The notes under the pieces: generated by a model
Told to the model about the DNA's origin: nothing
The model's input: only the letters and a program-made list of their open reading frames with translations
Database searches by the model: none
Translations under genes and position numbers: made by a program
From: Chloroflexota bacterium
GTDB lineage: Bacteria; Chloroflexota; UBA6077; FW602-bin22; CADDYW01
Length of the DNA stretch: 33,391 nucleotides
Direction of reading: 5' to 3'
Assembly (NCBI GenBank): GCA_019690095.1
Contig: JADGGD010000017.1
Span: 1-33,391 of the forward strand
Part shown: one piece after another, positions 1 to 8,914 of the stretch
Position numbering within the stretch: the first letter of the stretch is position 1
Layout: each line of letters starts with the position of its first letter

Positions 1-16
1 CCCCGGACCTCCGGGG
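1..16. other. GC-rich inverted repeat at window edge, downstream of ribF
   Basis: CCCCGG and CCGGGG flank a 4-nt spacer and could form a 6-bp hairpin. On the ribF (minus) strand it lies about 80 nt past the stop codon. No T-run is visible before the window ends, so whether it is a terminator or part of the next gene's leader cannot be decided. Confidence 0.35.
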
Positions 17-30
17 GGCTCCGCCGCCTC

Positions 31-56
31 TGGTTATTCCCTCTGATTACTCCCTC
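31..56. repeat. Two tandem 13-nt repeats downstream of ribF
   Basis: TGGTTATTCCCTC (31-43) is followed directly by TGATTACTCCCTC (44-56), differing at two positions, and preceded by a partial unit CCTC (27-30). It sits in the non-coding stretch after ribF. Its role is unknown; it could be a small repeated protein-binding site or chance. Confidence 0.5.
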
Positions 57-95
57 CGCATCCAGAGCACAGCTCCATGGCGCGGACCCGAACAC

Positions 96-1073
96 TCAAT
101 CGGTATCCGTGCACGCCCGGAGAGGGGACTCTCCACCGTGTCCGTCTGACCAATCACGGGCGAGGATGTCGCGTACCTGAACGATATCCTGTCGCATCTG
201 CGCAACCAGGCCGGAGATATTCTCAAAGCGCAGCTCCGGCCGCAAAAAGGCGATGAACTCGACCCTGCATCGCTTTCCGTAGAGATCGCCGTCGAAGTCA
301 AGAATATAGACCTCCAGGCGGCGTTCACTGCCCTGGAAAGTTGGCCGAAAGCCGATGCTGGCAGCGCCAGGAAGACGCTTCCCGTCGATGGTAATGTAGA
401 CAGCGTAGATCCCATCGGATGGGAGTACGCTCCACGACGGTGTCGCGATATTGGCCGTGGGAAAGCCGAGTGCTCTTCCTCTTCCATCACCGTGGACCAC
501 CTCGCCTTCAACGGCATGGTAGCGGCCCAGGAGCTCCGCTGCCCGCCGGACGTCACCCGCCAGAATGAGCTCGCGCACCACACTGCTGCGGACCGGCAGT
601 CCGCCGAGTACGAGCGGAGGAACGATGGTCAGCGTGAACCCAAGCTGATCGCCAAGGCGCCGCAGTACCTCCGGCGTTCCCTCGCGGCGATGCCCGAGAG
701 CCATATCCGGTCCCCCCACGAGTTCGCGCATGCGGAGCCGCTCGACCAGGATGGTCACGAACTCGAGCGCACTCACCCGGGCAATCTCCGGCGTAAAGCG
801 GACGGTGATGACGTGATCAGCGCCAGCCGCGCGCAGATAGGCCGTGCGCTGCTCGAGCGAGCAAAGGTAGGACGGAGGCAGGCCGGGCCGGAGAACCTCG
901 GCCGGGCGCGGCTGAAAGGTAATGGCGACCGCAAGGCCACCGCGCGCGCGGGCATGCTCGCGCGCCTCGGCCAGGACCTGCTGGTGCCCGCGGTGGACGC
1001 CATCGAACGTTCCTACAGTGATAACGGTCGGTTGGCTGATCTCGAGGGCAGTCAGTGTTTCAAGAAGATTCAC
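96..1073 (-). CDS. ribF: Bifunctional riboflavin kinase / FMN adenylyltransferase
   Basis: Phosphorylates riboflavin to FMN and adenylates FMN to FAD in the cytoplasm. The 325-aa protein has the usual two domains: an N-terminal nucleotidyltransferase with GTFDGVHRGH at residues 21-30 and a VRSSVVRELI segment near 161-170, and a C-terminal flavokinase with FPTAN at 204-208. The GTG at 1073 was chosen because it begins just before the conserved core; upstream codons in this frame lie inside truB and look unrelated. It overlaps truB by 14 nt and is the last gene of the nusA operon, so translational coupling is likely. The truB-ribF pairing is common in bacteria. Confidence 0.96.
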   Translation of the reverse strand: MNLLETLTALEISQPTVITVGTFDGVHRGHQQVLAEAREHARARGGLAVAITFQPRPAEVLRPGLPPSYLCSLEQRTAYLRAAGADHVITVRFTPEIARVSALEFVTILVERLRMRELVGGPDMALGHRREGTPEVLRRLGDQLGFTLTIVPPLVLGGLPVRSSVVRELILAGDVRRAAELLGRYHAVEGEVVHGDGRGRALGFPTANIATPSWSVLPSDGIYAVYITIDGKRLPGAASIGFRPTFQGSERRLEVYILDFDGDLYGKRCRVEFIAFLRPELRFENISGLVAQMRQDIVQVRDILARDWSDGHGGESPLRACTDTD

Positions 1074-1992
1074 GATTGGCCTCGGCGAACACTTTGTCCG
1101 GGTGCCAGCGTCCATCGGCGTGGCGATAGCGGACCAGCCCGACCATGTATCCGTCCTCGGAGTACGCGCGAGCGGGCTGGCCGTCGTGAGCGGGCGGCCC
1201 CGGCACTGGCAGACCGCGGCTGAGCGCGCGCACCAGCTCGGCCGGTAGAAAGAGCGCAGGCCAGTTTGAGACGGCGACATCAGGCGGATAAAGAAGTCGG
1301 TCAAGGTAGCCGAGCGCGGCTGCACGTGCGATTTCCTCGAGAGAGAGGCTGTCATCCAGGCGGAAGGATCCCGAAGCCGTCCGCAGAAGGCTTCGAAGGT
1401 ATCCCCCAACACCGAGGACGCGGCCGATATCACGCGCCAGCGCCCGGATGTAGGTTCCTTTTGAGCAGGTGACATCAATGGTGAGGTCGGGGGGTATCCA
1501 GGTCAGGATCTCAATGCGGTCAATTCGGACGCGACGGGACGGAGCTTGAACAACCTGGCCAGCCCGAGCGCTCCGGTACAGGGCCTGTCCCCCGACCTTG
1601 ATCGCTGAGAAGGCGGGCGGCACCTGCTCGATCTCTCCCTGGAACCGGCGGAGCACAGCAGTGATCGTTGGGAGAGCGAGGTGATCAACCGATGATGCTG
1701 AGGGTGTGATGATGCCCTCGGCATCATCAGTGGTACTGACGGCCCCCAGACGAATCGTGGCACGGTACTGTTTATTGCTCTCCAGGAGGAATTCGCTGAG
1801 CCGGGTGGCGTCGCCGAGACACACGAGGAGAACGCCGGCCGCAGCGGGATCGAGCGTGCCTGCGTGCCCGACCCGGCGCTGGCCCGTCTGACGTCGGACG
1901 AAGGCGACAACATCGTGAGATGTCATGCCGACCGGCTTGGCCACGTTGAGGATGCCAGAAAGCCCCTCAGGATTGACCGGACCGGCCGGCAT
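1060..1992 (-). CDS. truB: tRNA pseudouridine(55) synthase TruB
   Basis: Converts U55 of the tRNA T-loop to pseudouridine. The 310-aa protein carries the catalytic motif GHAGTLDP, with the nucleophilic Asp at residue 48, the KPVGMTSHD segment near 19-27 and the KGTYIRALARDIG motif in the C-terminal half. The ATG at 1992 is preferred because AGGGAG lies about 7 nt upstream; another ATG five codons earlier is in frame but less well placed. The start overlaps the end of rbfA by 26 nt. A PUA-like region makes up the C-terminus. The setting nusA-infB-rbfA-truB-ribF is the classical translation operon. Confidence 0.97.
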   Translation of the reverse strand: MPAGPVNPEGLSGILNVAKPVGMTSHDVVAFVRRQTGQRRVGHAGTLDPAAAGVLLVCLGDATRLSEFLLESNKQYRATIRLGAVSTTDDAEGIITPSASSVDHLALPTITAVLRRFQGEIEQVPPAFSAIKVGGQALYRSARAGQVVQAPSRRVRIDRIEILTWIPPDLTIDVTCSKGTYIRALARDIGRVLGVGGYLRSLLRTASGSFRLDDSLSLEEIARAAALGYLDRLLYPPDVAVSNWPALFLPAELVRALSRGLPVPGPPAHDGQPARAYSEDGYMVGLVRYRHADGRWHPDKVFAEANRESS

Positions 1993-2374
1993 CTGTTTCT
2001 CCCTCATCGGCCTGCTGATCGGGCGGCATAGTGTGTTCGATCTCGTGGAGAAGCCGGAGGATGCGCTGGCCGCGCTCGATCGATATATCTGGGACGAAGT
2101 GAAGCTCAGGTGCACGCCGGGTCGTCATCCGCGCAGCGAGCTGACTTCGGAGAAATCCCGTAGCACTGCGCAGTGCCGCGAACGTCTGGCGGCGCTGTTC
2201 CTCAGTCCCATACACACTGATAAAAATGCGCGCATGGCGGAGGTCGGGACTAAGCTCAACAGCGGTCACCGACACAAGGCCGGCGATGCGTGGGTCCTTC
2301 AGCTCGCGCGTAATGAGCTCGGCCAGGTCTTCCCGGACTTGCTCGTTCAGACGAGCGAGGCGTCGCGACAGCAT
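1967..2374 (-). CDS. rbfA: 30S ribosome-binding factor A
   Basis: A single KH-like protein that binds the 30S subunit during late 16S rRNA maturation and cold adaptation. The 135-aa product starts with the family pattern RLNEQVREDLAELI and contains LKDPRIAGLVSVTAVELSPD (residues 26-45) and the conserved LRHARIFISVYG strand, ending its core with PELHFVPD. Its start lies 6 nt after the infB stop and its 3' end overlaps truB. Length is normal for the family, with a short polar tail rich in Gln, Asp and Glu. Confidence 0.96.
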   Translation of the reverse strand: MLSRRLARLNEQVREDLAELITRELKDPRIAGLVSVTAVELSPDLRHARIFISVYGTEEQRRQTFAALRSATGFLRSQLAARMTTRRAPELHFVPDISIERGQRILRLLHEIEHTMPPDQQADEGETDAGRSGQS

Positions 2375-2380
2375 AGGCGA

Positions 2381-4261
2381 TCAGAGCGGCACGTCACCGG
2401 CCACTCGCTCCTTTCGGAACGTGTTGATGATATCGCCGACCTCGAGTTTCGGCCCGCCAGCCAGCATCAGCCCGCACTCGTAGCCTGCGGCGACCTCTCG
2501 GACGTCATCCTTGAACCGGCGGAGGCTTTCGATCTGCCCTTCACCCACGAGCTGACCATTGCGCATCACGCGGGCCAGGGTGTTTCGCACGATCTTCCCA
2601 TCAAGGACCACACATCCGGCGACCTCGCCGTTCCGACCGAAGAGCTTCCGCACTTCGGCCCGGCCTTCCTGGATCTCGACGAATCGAGGCTCCAGCATGC
2701 CGGCCATGGCCTTCCGGATATCATCAACCGCATCGTAGATGATGTTGTACAGCCGAATATCCACGTTGGCCATCTCTGCGGCCCGACGGGCACCTGGCTC
2801 GACTCGGACATTGAAGCCAACAATAATGCCGCGCGAGGCCTGGGCCAGAAGCACATCGGACTCGGTCACATTCCCGATACCCTGGTGGATGACCTTGACC
2901 TTCACCTCGTCTCCCGAGAGCCGCTCGAGTGAGAGGCGGATTGGCTCGATCGAGCCCTGAACATCGGCCTTGAGGATGATGTTCAGCTCCTTGACCTGAC
3001 CATCCTGCTTGAACATCTCCTCGAGGGTCGTCGGGCGAGCCTGAACCTGGGCTTCCTGTGCCATCTGCTGGGCGTACTGTTGGGCGAACAGCTTCGCCGC
3101 CTGCTCGCTCGGCGCCACGTGAACCTTATCCCCGGCTCGGGGCACATCACTCAGGCCGAGAACCTCCACCGGTGTGGAGGGCTCGGCTGCCTTCAACCGC
3201 TTGCCCCGGTCGTTGAACATCGCCCGGACCTTGCCGTAGACCGGGCCGGCCGCGATGAAGTCTCCGACGTGGAGGGTGCCGTTCTGGACGAGAACTGTTG
3301 CCACGGGACCTCGGGTCTTGTCCAGTCGTGCCTCGATCACCGTGCCAGTTGCCGGCCGGTTTGGATTAGCCTTCAGCCCCTGGAGTTCCGCGACCAGGAG
3401 GATGGTCTCGAGCAGGTCCTCGATGCCGGTCTTCCGACGCGCGGACACCTCAACGGCTTCTACATCGCCGCCCCAGTCGTGGACAACGACGCCCGCCTCG
3501 GCGAGCTGCTGCTTAACGCGATCAGGATTGGCCTCAGGCTTGTCGATCTTGTTGATCGCCACGATCAAGGGGACATTGGCGGCTCGGGCGTGGCTGATCG
3601 CCTCCAGGGTCTGGGGCTGAACGCCATCATCGGCCGCAACTACCAGCACCGCGATGTCGGTCACCTGAGCACCGCGTGCCCGCATGGCGGTGAATGCCTC
3701 ATGACCCGGCGTATCGAGAAAGGTGATCTTCTGTCCCTTGATTTCGACCTGGTAGGCACCGATGTGCTGGGTAATGCCGCCAGCCTCCTGCGCCGTCACG
3801 TTCGTCTGGCGGATCGCATCAAGCAAGCTGGTCTTGCCGTGGTCGACGTGGCCGAGGATCGTGACAACCGGCGGGCGTGGGCGGAGATTCTCCTCCTCCT
3901 CGATCTCCGCAGCGATCACCCCCTCGCTCGCGTCCACTGGCTTCGGGGTGACCTGAACGTTGAAAGCCGCGGCGACATCGGCTGCCGTCGCGAAGTCCAC
4001 GCTCTGATTGACCGTCAGCATCAGCCCGCGTGTGATCAGTTCCTTGATGACCTGACCCGTTCCCACGTTCAGGAGCTCGGCCAGCTCCTTCACCGTTACC
4101 GTCTGCGGTAGCTCAATGACCACAGGCTCGCGCTTGCGCGGAGCGGGAGCAGAAAGCGAGGACCGGCCTGGATCCGGGCGTCCCGTGTGTGGTCGCGACG
4201 GTCGTCCCCGCGGCGGCTGGCCCGGCCGGTGGGGCCGTCCGTTTCGAATCTTCGTACTCAT
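2381..4261 (-). CDS. infB: Translation initiation factor IF-2
   Basis: GTPase that brings fMet-tRNA to the 30S subunit and promotes subunit joining. The 626-aa protein is a compact form: a basic Arg/Pro/Gly-rich N-terminus of about 45 residues, an IF2-N module near 50-105, then the G domain with GHVDHGKT (137-144), DTPGH (183-187) and NKID (237-240), followed by domain II and IF2-C domains ending in GDIINTF. The long charged N-terminal region of E. coli IF2 is absent, as in many non-proteobacterial IF2s. A strong AAAGGAGG lies 8-9 nt before the ATG. The gene is 177 bp downstream of ylxR, the largest gap within this operon, and 6 nt before rbfA. Confidence 0.98.
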   Translation of the reverse strand: MSTKIRNGRPHRPGQPPRGRPSRPHTGRPDPGRSSLSAPAPRKREPVVIELPQTVTVKELAELLNVGTGQVIKELITRGLMLTVNQSVDFATAADVAAAFNVQVTPKPVDASEGVIAAEIEEEENLRPRPPVVTILGHVDHGKTSLLDAIRQTNVTAQEAGGITQHIGAYQVEIKGQKITFLDTPGHEAFTAMRARGAQVTDIAVLVVAADDGVQPQTLEAISHARAANVPLIVAINKIDKPEANPDRVKQQLAEAGVVVHDWGGDVEAVEVSARRKTGIEDLLETILLVAELQGLKANPNRPATGTVIEARLDKTRGPVATVLVQNGTLHVGDFIAAGPVYGKVRAMFNDRGKRLKAAEPSTPVEVLGLSDVPRAGDKVHVAPSEQAAKLFAQQYAQQMAQEAQVQARPTTLEEMFKQDGQVKELNIILKADVQGSIEPIRLSLERLSGDEVKVKVIHQGIGNVTESDVLLAQASRGIIVGFNVRVEPGARRAAEMANVDIRLYNIIYDAVDDIRKAMAGMLEPRFVEIQEGRAEVRKLFGRNGEVAGCVVLDGKIVRNTLARVMRNGQLVGEGQIESLRRFKDDVREVAAGYECGLMLAGGPKLEVGDIINTFRKERVAGDVPL

Positions 4262-4438
4262 TCTTGTGCCTCCTTTCTGCTGTTACCATCTTCGATCGAC
4301 CGGCCGGGCCTCCACCGGGCGCGATCCAGGACCGGAGCCGTTGGCACCGGACATCCATCCAGTCGCGGCCCTGATCAACCAGGATGCCGAAGCTGCTCGC
4401 GCCGGACCGGCCGACCTCGCGAGGATGGTCCGACCCGC
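4262..4438. other. 177-bp gap between ylxR and infB with no gene seen
   Basis: In many bacteria this position holds ylxQ, an L7Ae-like protein. No frame here reads as that family, and I see no good promoter. The only clear element is the infB ribosome-binding site (AAAGGAGG) at the low-coordinate end. It may be a leader or a vestige of a lost gene. Confidence 0.5.
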
Positions 4439-4750
4439 CTAGACGGAGCCCGCCGGGGCCTCGGAGAGGCTCGTGGGCAGACCCGTAGCGAACTGGACCA
4501 GGGCCGCCCGGCTCTCCGGGGGAATTGCCTGCTTGAGCGCGCGCTCCAACGCCCCGCGCTGGAGCGCGACATCCCAACACGTTCGCTGACGGCAGAGGTA
4601 GGCGCCCCGTCCCGATCGCTTTCCCGTCGGATCGATGACGACAGTGCCATCCACCGTGCGGACGATGCGGATGAGATCTCGCTTCGCGCGGACGGTACGG
4701 CACCCAACGCACGTCCGCTGCGGGACTTTCTTGGGACGACGCGGGCTCAT
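4439..4750 (-). CDS. ylxR: YlxR/RnpM family RNA-binding protein
   Basis: Small protein of the YlxR family; its Bacillus subtilis member, RnpM, is reported to bind and modulate RNase P. The 103-aa product has the family signature TCVGCR (residues 13-18), a LIRIVR strand (26-31) and the GRGAYLC loop (47-53) thought to contact RNA. The C-terminal 35 residues look poorly conserved. The ATG overlaps the nusA stop as ATGA, indicating translational coupling. The position between nusA and infB is the usual one for this family and supports the call. Confidence 0.93.
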   Translation of the reverse strand: MSPRRPKKVPQRTCVGCRTVRAKRDLIRIVRTVDGTVVIDPTGKRSGRGAYLCRQRTCWDVALQRGALERALKQAIPPESRAALVQFATGLPTSLSEAPAGSV

Positions 4751-5865
4751 TCCGCCTGCTCCTCCCGCGATCCGGTCAGGCGCGCGAGCGACTCCTCGCG
4801 CGTGAGCGGCGCACCCGCCTCCTCCAGGCGCGGCAGGCTGGCCGCTTTGATGTCAATCCGCCAGCCTGTAAGCTTCGCGGCGAGGCGGGCGTTCTGCCCC
4901 TCGCGTCCGATCGCCAGCGACAGCTGGCGTTCCGGTACGACAACTGTCGCGGTCTTCTCCGCTTCATTCAGGTCAACAGACAGCACCGTGGCCGGGCTCA
5001 GCGCATTCGCAACAAACACGGCTGGATCGGGGCTCCAGGCAATGATATCTACCTTCTCGCCATTCAATTCATTGACGATGTTCTGGTGGCGGACGCCCCG
5101 CACCCCTACGCACGATCCGACCGGATCAACGCCTTCCTGCCGCGCAACCACAGCAACCTTCGATCGGGAGCCAGGCTCACGCGCGATCGCCTTGATCTCC
5201 ACAACGCCGCTGAAGACCTCCGGGACTTCCAGTTCGAACAGCCGCCGAACCAGCCCGCGATGCGTCCGCGAGACGATAATCTGGGGGCCTCGCGGCGTGC
5301 GCGCGACCTCAACGACGTAGACCTTCAGCCGCTGGCCGTGTCGGTACACCTCACCGGGCACCTGCTCTGTCGCGGGCAGCGTTGCTTCCGCCTTCCCCAG
5401 GTCGATGATCACGGCCTTCGCCTCGACGCGCTGCACGACCCCGGTCACGATATCTCCCTCGCGGTCCGTGAATGCCTCGTAGATCAGCTCTCGCTCCGCC
5501 TCACGGAGCCGCTGCAGGACAACCTGCTTGGCCGTCTGTGCGGCGATCCGCCCGAAGTCGCGCGGCGTTGTCTCGATCTCCACGGTGCCGTCAATCTGCG
5601 CTGCTGGATCGACTGTGCGTGCCTCGTCGAGTCCGATCTCGACTCGGGGGTCGGTAACCTCGGCGACCACCCGTTTGACGGTATAGACGCGGACCTCGCC
5701 GGTCTGTCGGTTGATGCGGACCACCACCTCCTGGTTCGGTGCGCCGCCGAAGTTGCGCTTGTAGGCCGAGACGAGCGCCGCCTCGATCGCCTGAATAACG
5801 ACCTCGGGGCTAATGCCCTTCTCGCTGCTGACCTGATTGATCGCAGCCATGAAATCTGTCTTCAT
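4747..5865 (-). CDS. nusA: Transcription termination/antitermination factor NusA
   Basis: Binds RNA polymerase and nascent RNA and affects pausing, intrinsic termination and antitermination. The 372-aa protein has an N-terminal RNAP-binding domain (about 1-125), an S1 domain (about 135-200, starting REGDIVTG), KH1 (about 225-290) and KH2 with IGREGQNARLA (319-329). The C-terminal acidic repeats of the E. coli protein are absent, as in most other phyla. The ATG at 5865 was chosen from the family N-terminus; a TTG at 5913 lies inside the leader hairpin. It is the first gene of the operon: no rimP lies between its promoter and its start. Confidence 0.97.
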   Translation of the reverse strand: MKTDFMAAINQVSSEKGISPEVVIQAIEAALVSAYKRNFGGAPNQEVVVRINRQTGEVRVYTVKRVVAEVTDPRVEIGLDEARTVDPAAQIDGTVEIETTPRDFGRIAAQTAKQVVLQRLREAERELIYEAFTDREGDIVTGVVQRVEAKAVIIDLGKAEATLPATEQVPGEVYRHGQRLKVYVVEVARTPRGPQIIVSRTHRGLVRRLFELEVPEVFSGVVEIKAIAREPGSRSKVAVVARQEGVDPVGSCVGVRGVRHQNIVNELNGEKVDIIAWSPDPAVFVANALSPATVLSVDLNEAEKTATVVVPERQLSLAIGREGQNARLAAKLTGWRIDIKAASLPRLEEAGAPLTREESLARLTGSREEQAE

Positions 5866-5912
5866 CGGGCGAGCCGGACCTCTGGTCTGGTGTTGCGCTT
5901 TCCCCAACAACA

Positions 5913-5941
5913 AGAAAAGTGGGTCTGGAGCCCACTTTTCT
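5913..5941 (-). promoter_or_regulatory. Leader hairpin of nusA operon, possible attenuator
   Basis: An 11-bp perfect stem (AGAAAAGTGGG with CCCACTTTTCT) closes a 7-nt loop. Read on the minus strand, it lies about 20-50 nt after the predicted nusA transcription start. Its 3' arm ends TTTTCT and runs into TTGTTGTTG, a moderately U-rich tract. This resembles an intrinsic terminator within the leader, which could be a site of NusA-dependent autoregulation. It could also stop readthrough from proS. Function is inference. Confidence 0.6.
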
Positions 5942-5968
5942 GATCAGCGAACTTTATTCAGCAAGTAG

Positions 5969-5997
5969 AGTATACCATTTCCAGGGTACCGCCGCAA
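5969..5997 (-). promoter_or_regulatory. Promoter of nusA-ylxR-infB-rbfA-truB-ribF
   Basis: Read on the minus strand: TTGCGG (5992-5997), a 17-nt spacer and TATACT (5969-5974). TGG directly precedes the -10, giving an extended -10 element. The start site is expected near 5962, leaving a leader of about 97 nt before nusA. Confidence 0.75.
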
Positions 5998-6000
5998 GCC

Positions 6001-6018
6001 CGGGCGACCACCCGCCCG
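6001..6018. other. GC hairpin between proS stop and nusA promoter
   Basis: CGGGCG and CGCCCG form a 6-bp stem around a 6-nt loop, 51 nt past the proS stop. No U-run follows on the minus strand, so it is at best a weak terminator for the upstream unit. It lies only 4 nt upstream of the nusA -35. Confidence 0.35.
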
Positions 6019-6068
6019 AACGCATGCTGGCTAAGCGGTGCTTGCCCAGCCTCCCATCAGCAGGATCG

Positions 6069-7784
6069 CTAGGTCGAGCCGGTGACGACCGGATGCCGGG
6101 CGACGTGCTCGACGACGTCGTCCAGCGAGACGAGCGTTGTCTCTCCGGTCCGCCGGATGGTGACCTCAGCAGCGCCCTGACGTATGGTCCGCGGGCTTAT
6201 CGTGAGCCGGAGCGGCAGGCCCAGCAAGTCTGCATCTGCGAACTTCACACCGGGGCTTTCAGGGCGATCATCGAAAAACACCTCGATCCCCCGTCGGTGC
6301 AGGCCTTCGTACAGCCTGTTCGCCGCCTCCAGGACTTCTGGACGATCGAGCCCGAGCCCGAGAAGATAGACGCTGTACGGTGCGACAGCAGCGGGCCAGA
6401 TGATCCCCTTCTCATCGTGATTGCTGTCGACGATGGCGGTGAACAGACGATCAAGGCCGATGCCGTAGCATCCCATGACGACCATGGCTTCTCGACCATC
6501 AGGGCCGAGGTAGCGAATGCCCATGGCCTCACTGTACCGTGTGCCGAGCTTGAAGGTGTGACCGAGCTCCAGGCCGGTCTCCTCGACCAGCGCGCTGCCG
6601 CAGAGGATGCAGGCCTCTCCGCCGCGGACGGTCGCGACATCGGCCCGCGCCGTTACCGGGAAGTCGCGCCCGGGCAGGACGTTCCGGAGATGGTAGTCTG
6701 GCCGGTTTGCGCCCGCGATATAGGGATGCGCAGCCACGCTTTCGTCGATGATCAGGCGGATATCCCGGAGGCCGACCGGCGAGACAAAGCCAGGCGTAAG
6801 GCCTGCTGCCGCCAGCTCGTCGTTCGTGGCCAGGCGAAGGCGAGTTGCTCCGAGGAGGCGGCCGAGTTTGAGCTCATTCACCTCAACCCCGCCGCTCAGG
6901 ATGACTGCCACCAGGTTTCCATCGGCGCTGTAGACCACTGTCTTCAGAAAAGCGTCCGGGGGAAGGCCAAAGACGTGCTCCAGGGCCTCGATTGAGGTCA
7001 CGCCTGGCGTGTGGACAGGCTGGGGCGGTGGTGCTGCGGCGGCGATATCGGTAAAGAAAGCGGGCCGCCGCGCGACTGCGACCTCCTGGCTGGCGATGTA
7101 CTGGCACGAGGTGCAGCGGATGATCGTCGTTTCGCCAAGCTCTGACCGCGCGACGAACTCGTGACTGCCGGTTCCGCCGATCATGCCAGGATCGGCCTGG
7201 ATCGCGACCACCGGAACGCCGACCCGGCGGTAAATATTGATGTAGGCCTGGTACACGCACGGGTAGAAGCGATCCAGGTCGGCTGCATCGGCGTGGAAGC
7301 TGTACGCATCCTTCATCAGGAACTCTCGCATGCGCACCAGGCCGCCGCGTGGACGCGGCTCGTCGCGGACCTTTGTCTGGATCTGGTAGAGCAGGAACGG
7401 AAGCTGACGATACGACCGCAGATCGTGCCGCACGATGTCGCTTGCGACCTCCTCGTGGGTCATAGCGAGGACGAACGGACGATGATTGCGGTCCTCGATC
7501 CGCCACAGGCTCTGGTCGAGCGAGAACCAGCGTCCGGACTCTTTCCAGAGATCGGCGGGGACAAGCACCGGCATGCGGATTTCCTGTCCACCGATGCTAT
7601 CCATCTCTTCACGGAGGATAGACTCGATCTTCCGTATCACGCGCCAGCCAAGTGGTAGATAGCTGAAGATCCCAGCTGCGACCTGTCGTGCCAGGCCGGC
7701 CCGCAGGATCAGGCGGTACACCTCGGTATCCGCCTCGGCTGGTGCCTCGCGCAGGGTCCGCCAGAAGCTCTGTGATACGCGCAC
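6069..7784 (-). CDS. proS: Prolyl-tRNA synthetase, bacterial type with editing insertion
   Basis: Class II synthetase charging tRNA-Pro. The 571-aa length matches the bacterial form: class II core with LREAPAEA at residues 11-18, THEE at 109-112, and a motif 2 region ending RMREFLMKDAYSF (151-163); then an INS editing domain from about 220 to 400 including a GGVEVNELKLG segment that deacylates Ala-tRNA-Pro; then the rest of the core and an anticodon-binding domain. The GTG at 7784 fits the family N-terminus and has GGAG 9 nt upstream. It follows rseP by 31 nt and appears to be the last gene of the rpsB unit. Confidence 0.97.
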   Translation of the reverse strand: MRVSQSFWRTLREAPAEADTEVYRLILRAGLARQVAAGIFSYLPLGWRVIRKIESILREEMDSIGGQEIRMPVLVPADLWKESGRWFSLDQSLWRIEDRNHRPFVLAMTHEEVASDIVRHDLRSYRQLPFLLYQIQTKVRDEPRPRGGLVRMREFLMKDAYSFHADAADLDRFYPCVYQAYINIYRRVGVPVVAIQADPGMIGGTGSHEFVARSELGETTIIRCTSCQYIASQEVAVARRPAFFTDIAAAAPPPQPVHTPGVTSIEALEHVFGLPPDAFLKTVVYSADGNLVAVILSGGVEVNELKLGRLLGATRLRLATNDELAAAGLTPGFVSPVGLRDIRLIIDESVAAHPYIAGANRPDYHLRNVLPGRDFPVTARADVATVRGGEACILCGSALVEETGLELGHTFKLGTRYSEAMGIRYLGPDGREAMVVMGCYGIGLDRLFTAIVDSNHDEKGIIWPAAVAPYSVYLLGLGLDRPEVLEAANRLYEGLHRRGIEVFFDDRPESPGVKFADADLLGLPLRLTISPRTIRQGAAEVTIRRTGETTLVSLDDVVEHVARHPVVTGST

Positions 7785-7815
7785 CTTACCGGTCTCCGAT
7801 CGCAGTGATCTGCGG

Positions 7816-8889
7816 TCAGTGTGGAGCAAAGTCGATGGTAATCGGAAACAGCAGATCGAAGTAGGTAATGACAATGACGAGCGACATCAGCAGGGCCAGA
7901 CCGACGAGATGGATCTGTCCCTCGCGTCGGGGATTCACGCGTCGTCCGCGGATGATCTCGATCAGTACGAACAGCAGCCGGCCGCCGTCCAGCCCCGGGA
8001 TGGGCAAGAGGTTTGCCAGGCCGAGGCCGGCGCTGATTGTCCCAGCGACGCTGAGGAGCGGGAACAGCCAGCCGGTCGCAACGGTCTCGGTCGCTGCCTG
8101 CGAGGTGATCTGGTAGATGCCGTATGGGCCAACGGGCCGGGCCATATCGGCTGGAACGAGGCCGCGCAGGACGAGCACCGGCAGGCTGAGCGTCATGATC
8201 AGACTGCCGGCCGTCTGCTCAGCACCCAGAACAATCGCCCGGGGGAGGGGATACCGCACCGGCTCGATCCGGAGGGGATGCTCTGCAATGGCGATGCCCA
8301 TGGGCCCCTGGTTCGACGGCCAGGCGGTCCGGGGGATCAGGGTCGTGGATATGGTCTGCTGTCCCCGGCGCACTTCCAGGGTGACTGGCCGTCCGAGCCA
8401 GGATCTGGTCATTGCGGCGAGTTGATCCGGCGTACTGATCGGCTGGCCGTTGAAGCGCACGATCACATCCCCACTCTGGAGCGCGGCCCGTTCGGCCGGT
8501 GAATCCGGCGCAACCTCGGTGATGATCACCTCGCTTCGGGTCACCTGGGGCCACCCGGCCACGTAGGCGCCAGCGAAGAGGAATACCGCGGCGATAATGT
8601 TCATCACCGCACCGGCCATGAGGATGGCAATCCGCCACCGCCGGCGAGCTGCGGCGAAGCTCCGCGGGAATGTCGGGTCCTCTTCGCCGAGCATCTTTAC
8701 ATAACCGCCAAGCGGGACGAGATTCAGCGAGTAGCGCGTTTCACCGTGCTGGATACTCAGGAGGCGGGGGGGAAACCCGATTGCGAACTCCTCGACCTTG
8801 ACTCCCGCGCGCTTGGCCAGGATGAAGTGGCCGAGCTCGTGGACGATGATAAGCAGACTCAACAGGGCGACAAAGATCAACAGTGTCAC
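7816..8889 (-). CDS. rseP: Site-2 intramembrane zinc metalloprotease RseP
   Basis: Membrane protease of the S2P family that cleaves substrates such as anti-sigma factors or leftover signal peptides within the membrane. The 357-aa protein has a first helix carrying the zinc motif HELGH (residues 17-21), a second helix near 88-110, one PDZ domain (about 118-185), and C-terminal helices with NLLPIPGLDGG (293-303), where Asp301 is the third zinc ligand. GTG start with GGGGAG 9 nt upstream. The dxr-rseP neighbourhood is conserved in many bacteria. Its substrate here cannot be told from the sequence. Confidence 0.95.
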   Translation of the reverse strand: MTLLIFVALLSLLIIVHELGHFILAKRAGVKVEEFAIGFPPRLLSIQHGETRYSLNLVPLGGYVKMLGEEDPTFPRSFAAARRRWRIAILMAGAVMNIIAAVFLFAGAYVAGWPQVTRSEVIITEVAPDSPAERAALQSGDVIVRFNGQPISTPDQLAAMTRSWLGRPVTLEVRRGQQTISTTLIPRTAWPSNQGPMGIAIAEHPLRIEPVRYPLPRAIVLGAEQTAGSLIMTLSLPVLVLRGLVPADMARPVGPYGIYQITSQAATETVATGWLFPLLSVAGTISAGLGLANLLPIPGLDGGRLLFVLIEIIRGRRVNPRREGQIHLVGLALLMSLVIVITYFDLLFPITIDFAPH

Positions 8890-8914
8890 GATCCGGATCT
8901 CCCCTCATTGGTGT

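Noticed and set aside
1925-2932. A 335-codon plus-strand frame opposite truB, rbfA and infB
   Set aside because: Antisense shadow of well-identified genes; no family resemblance.
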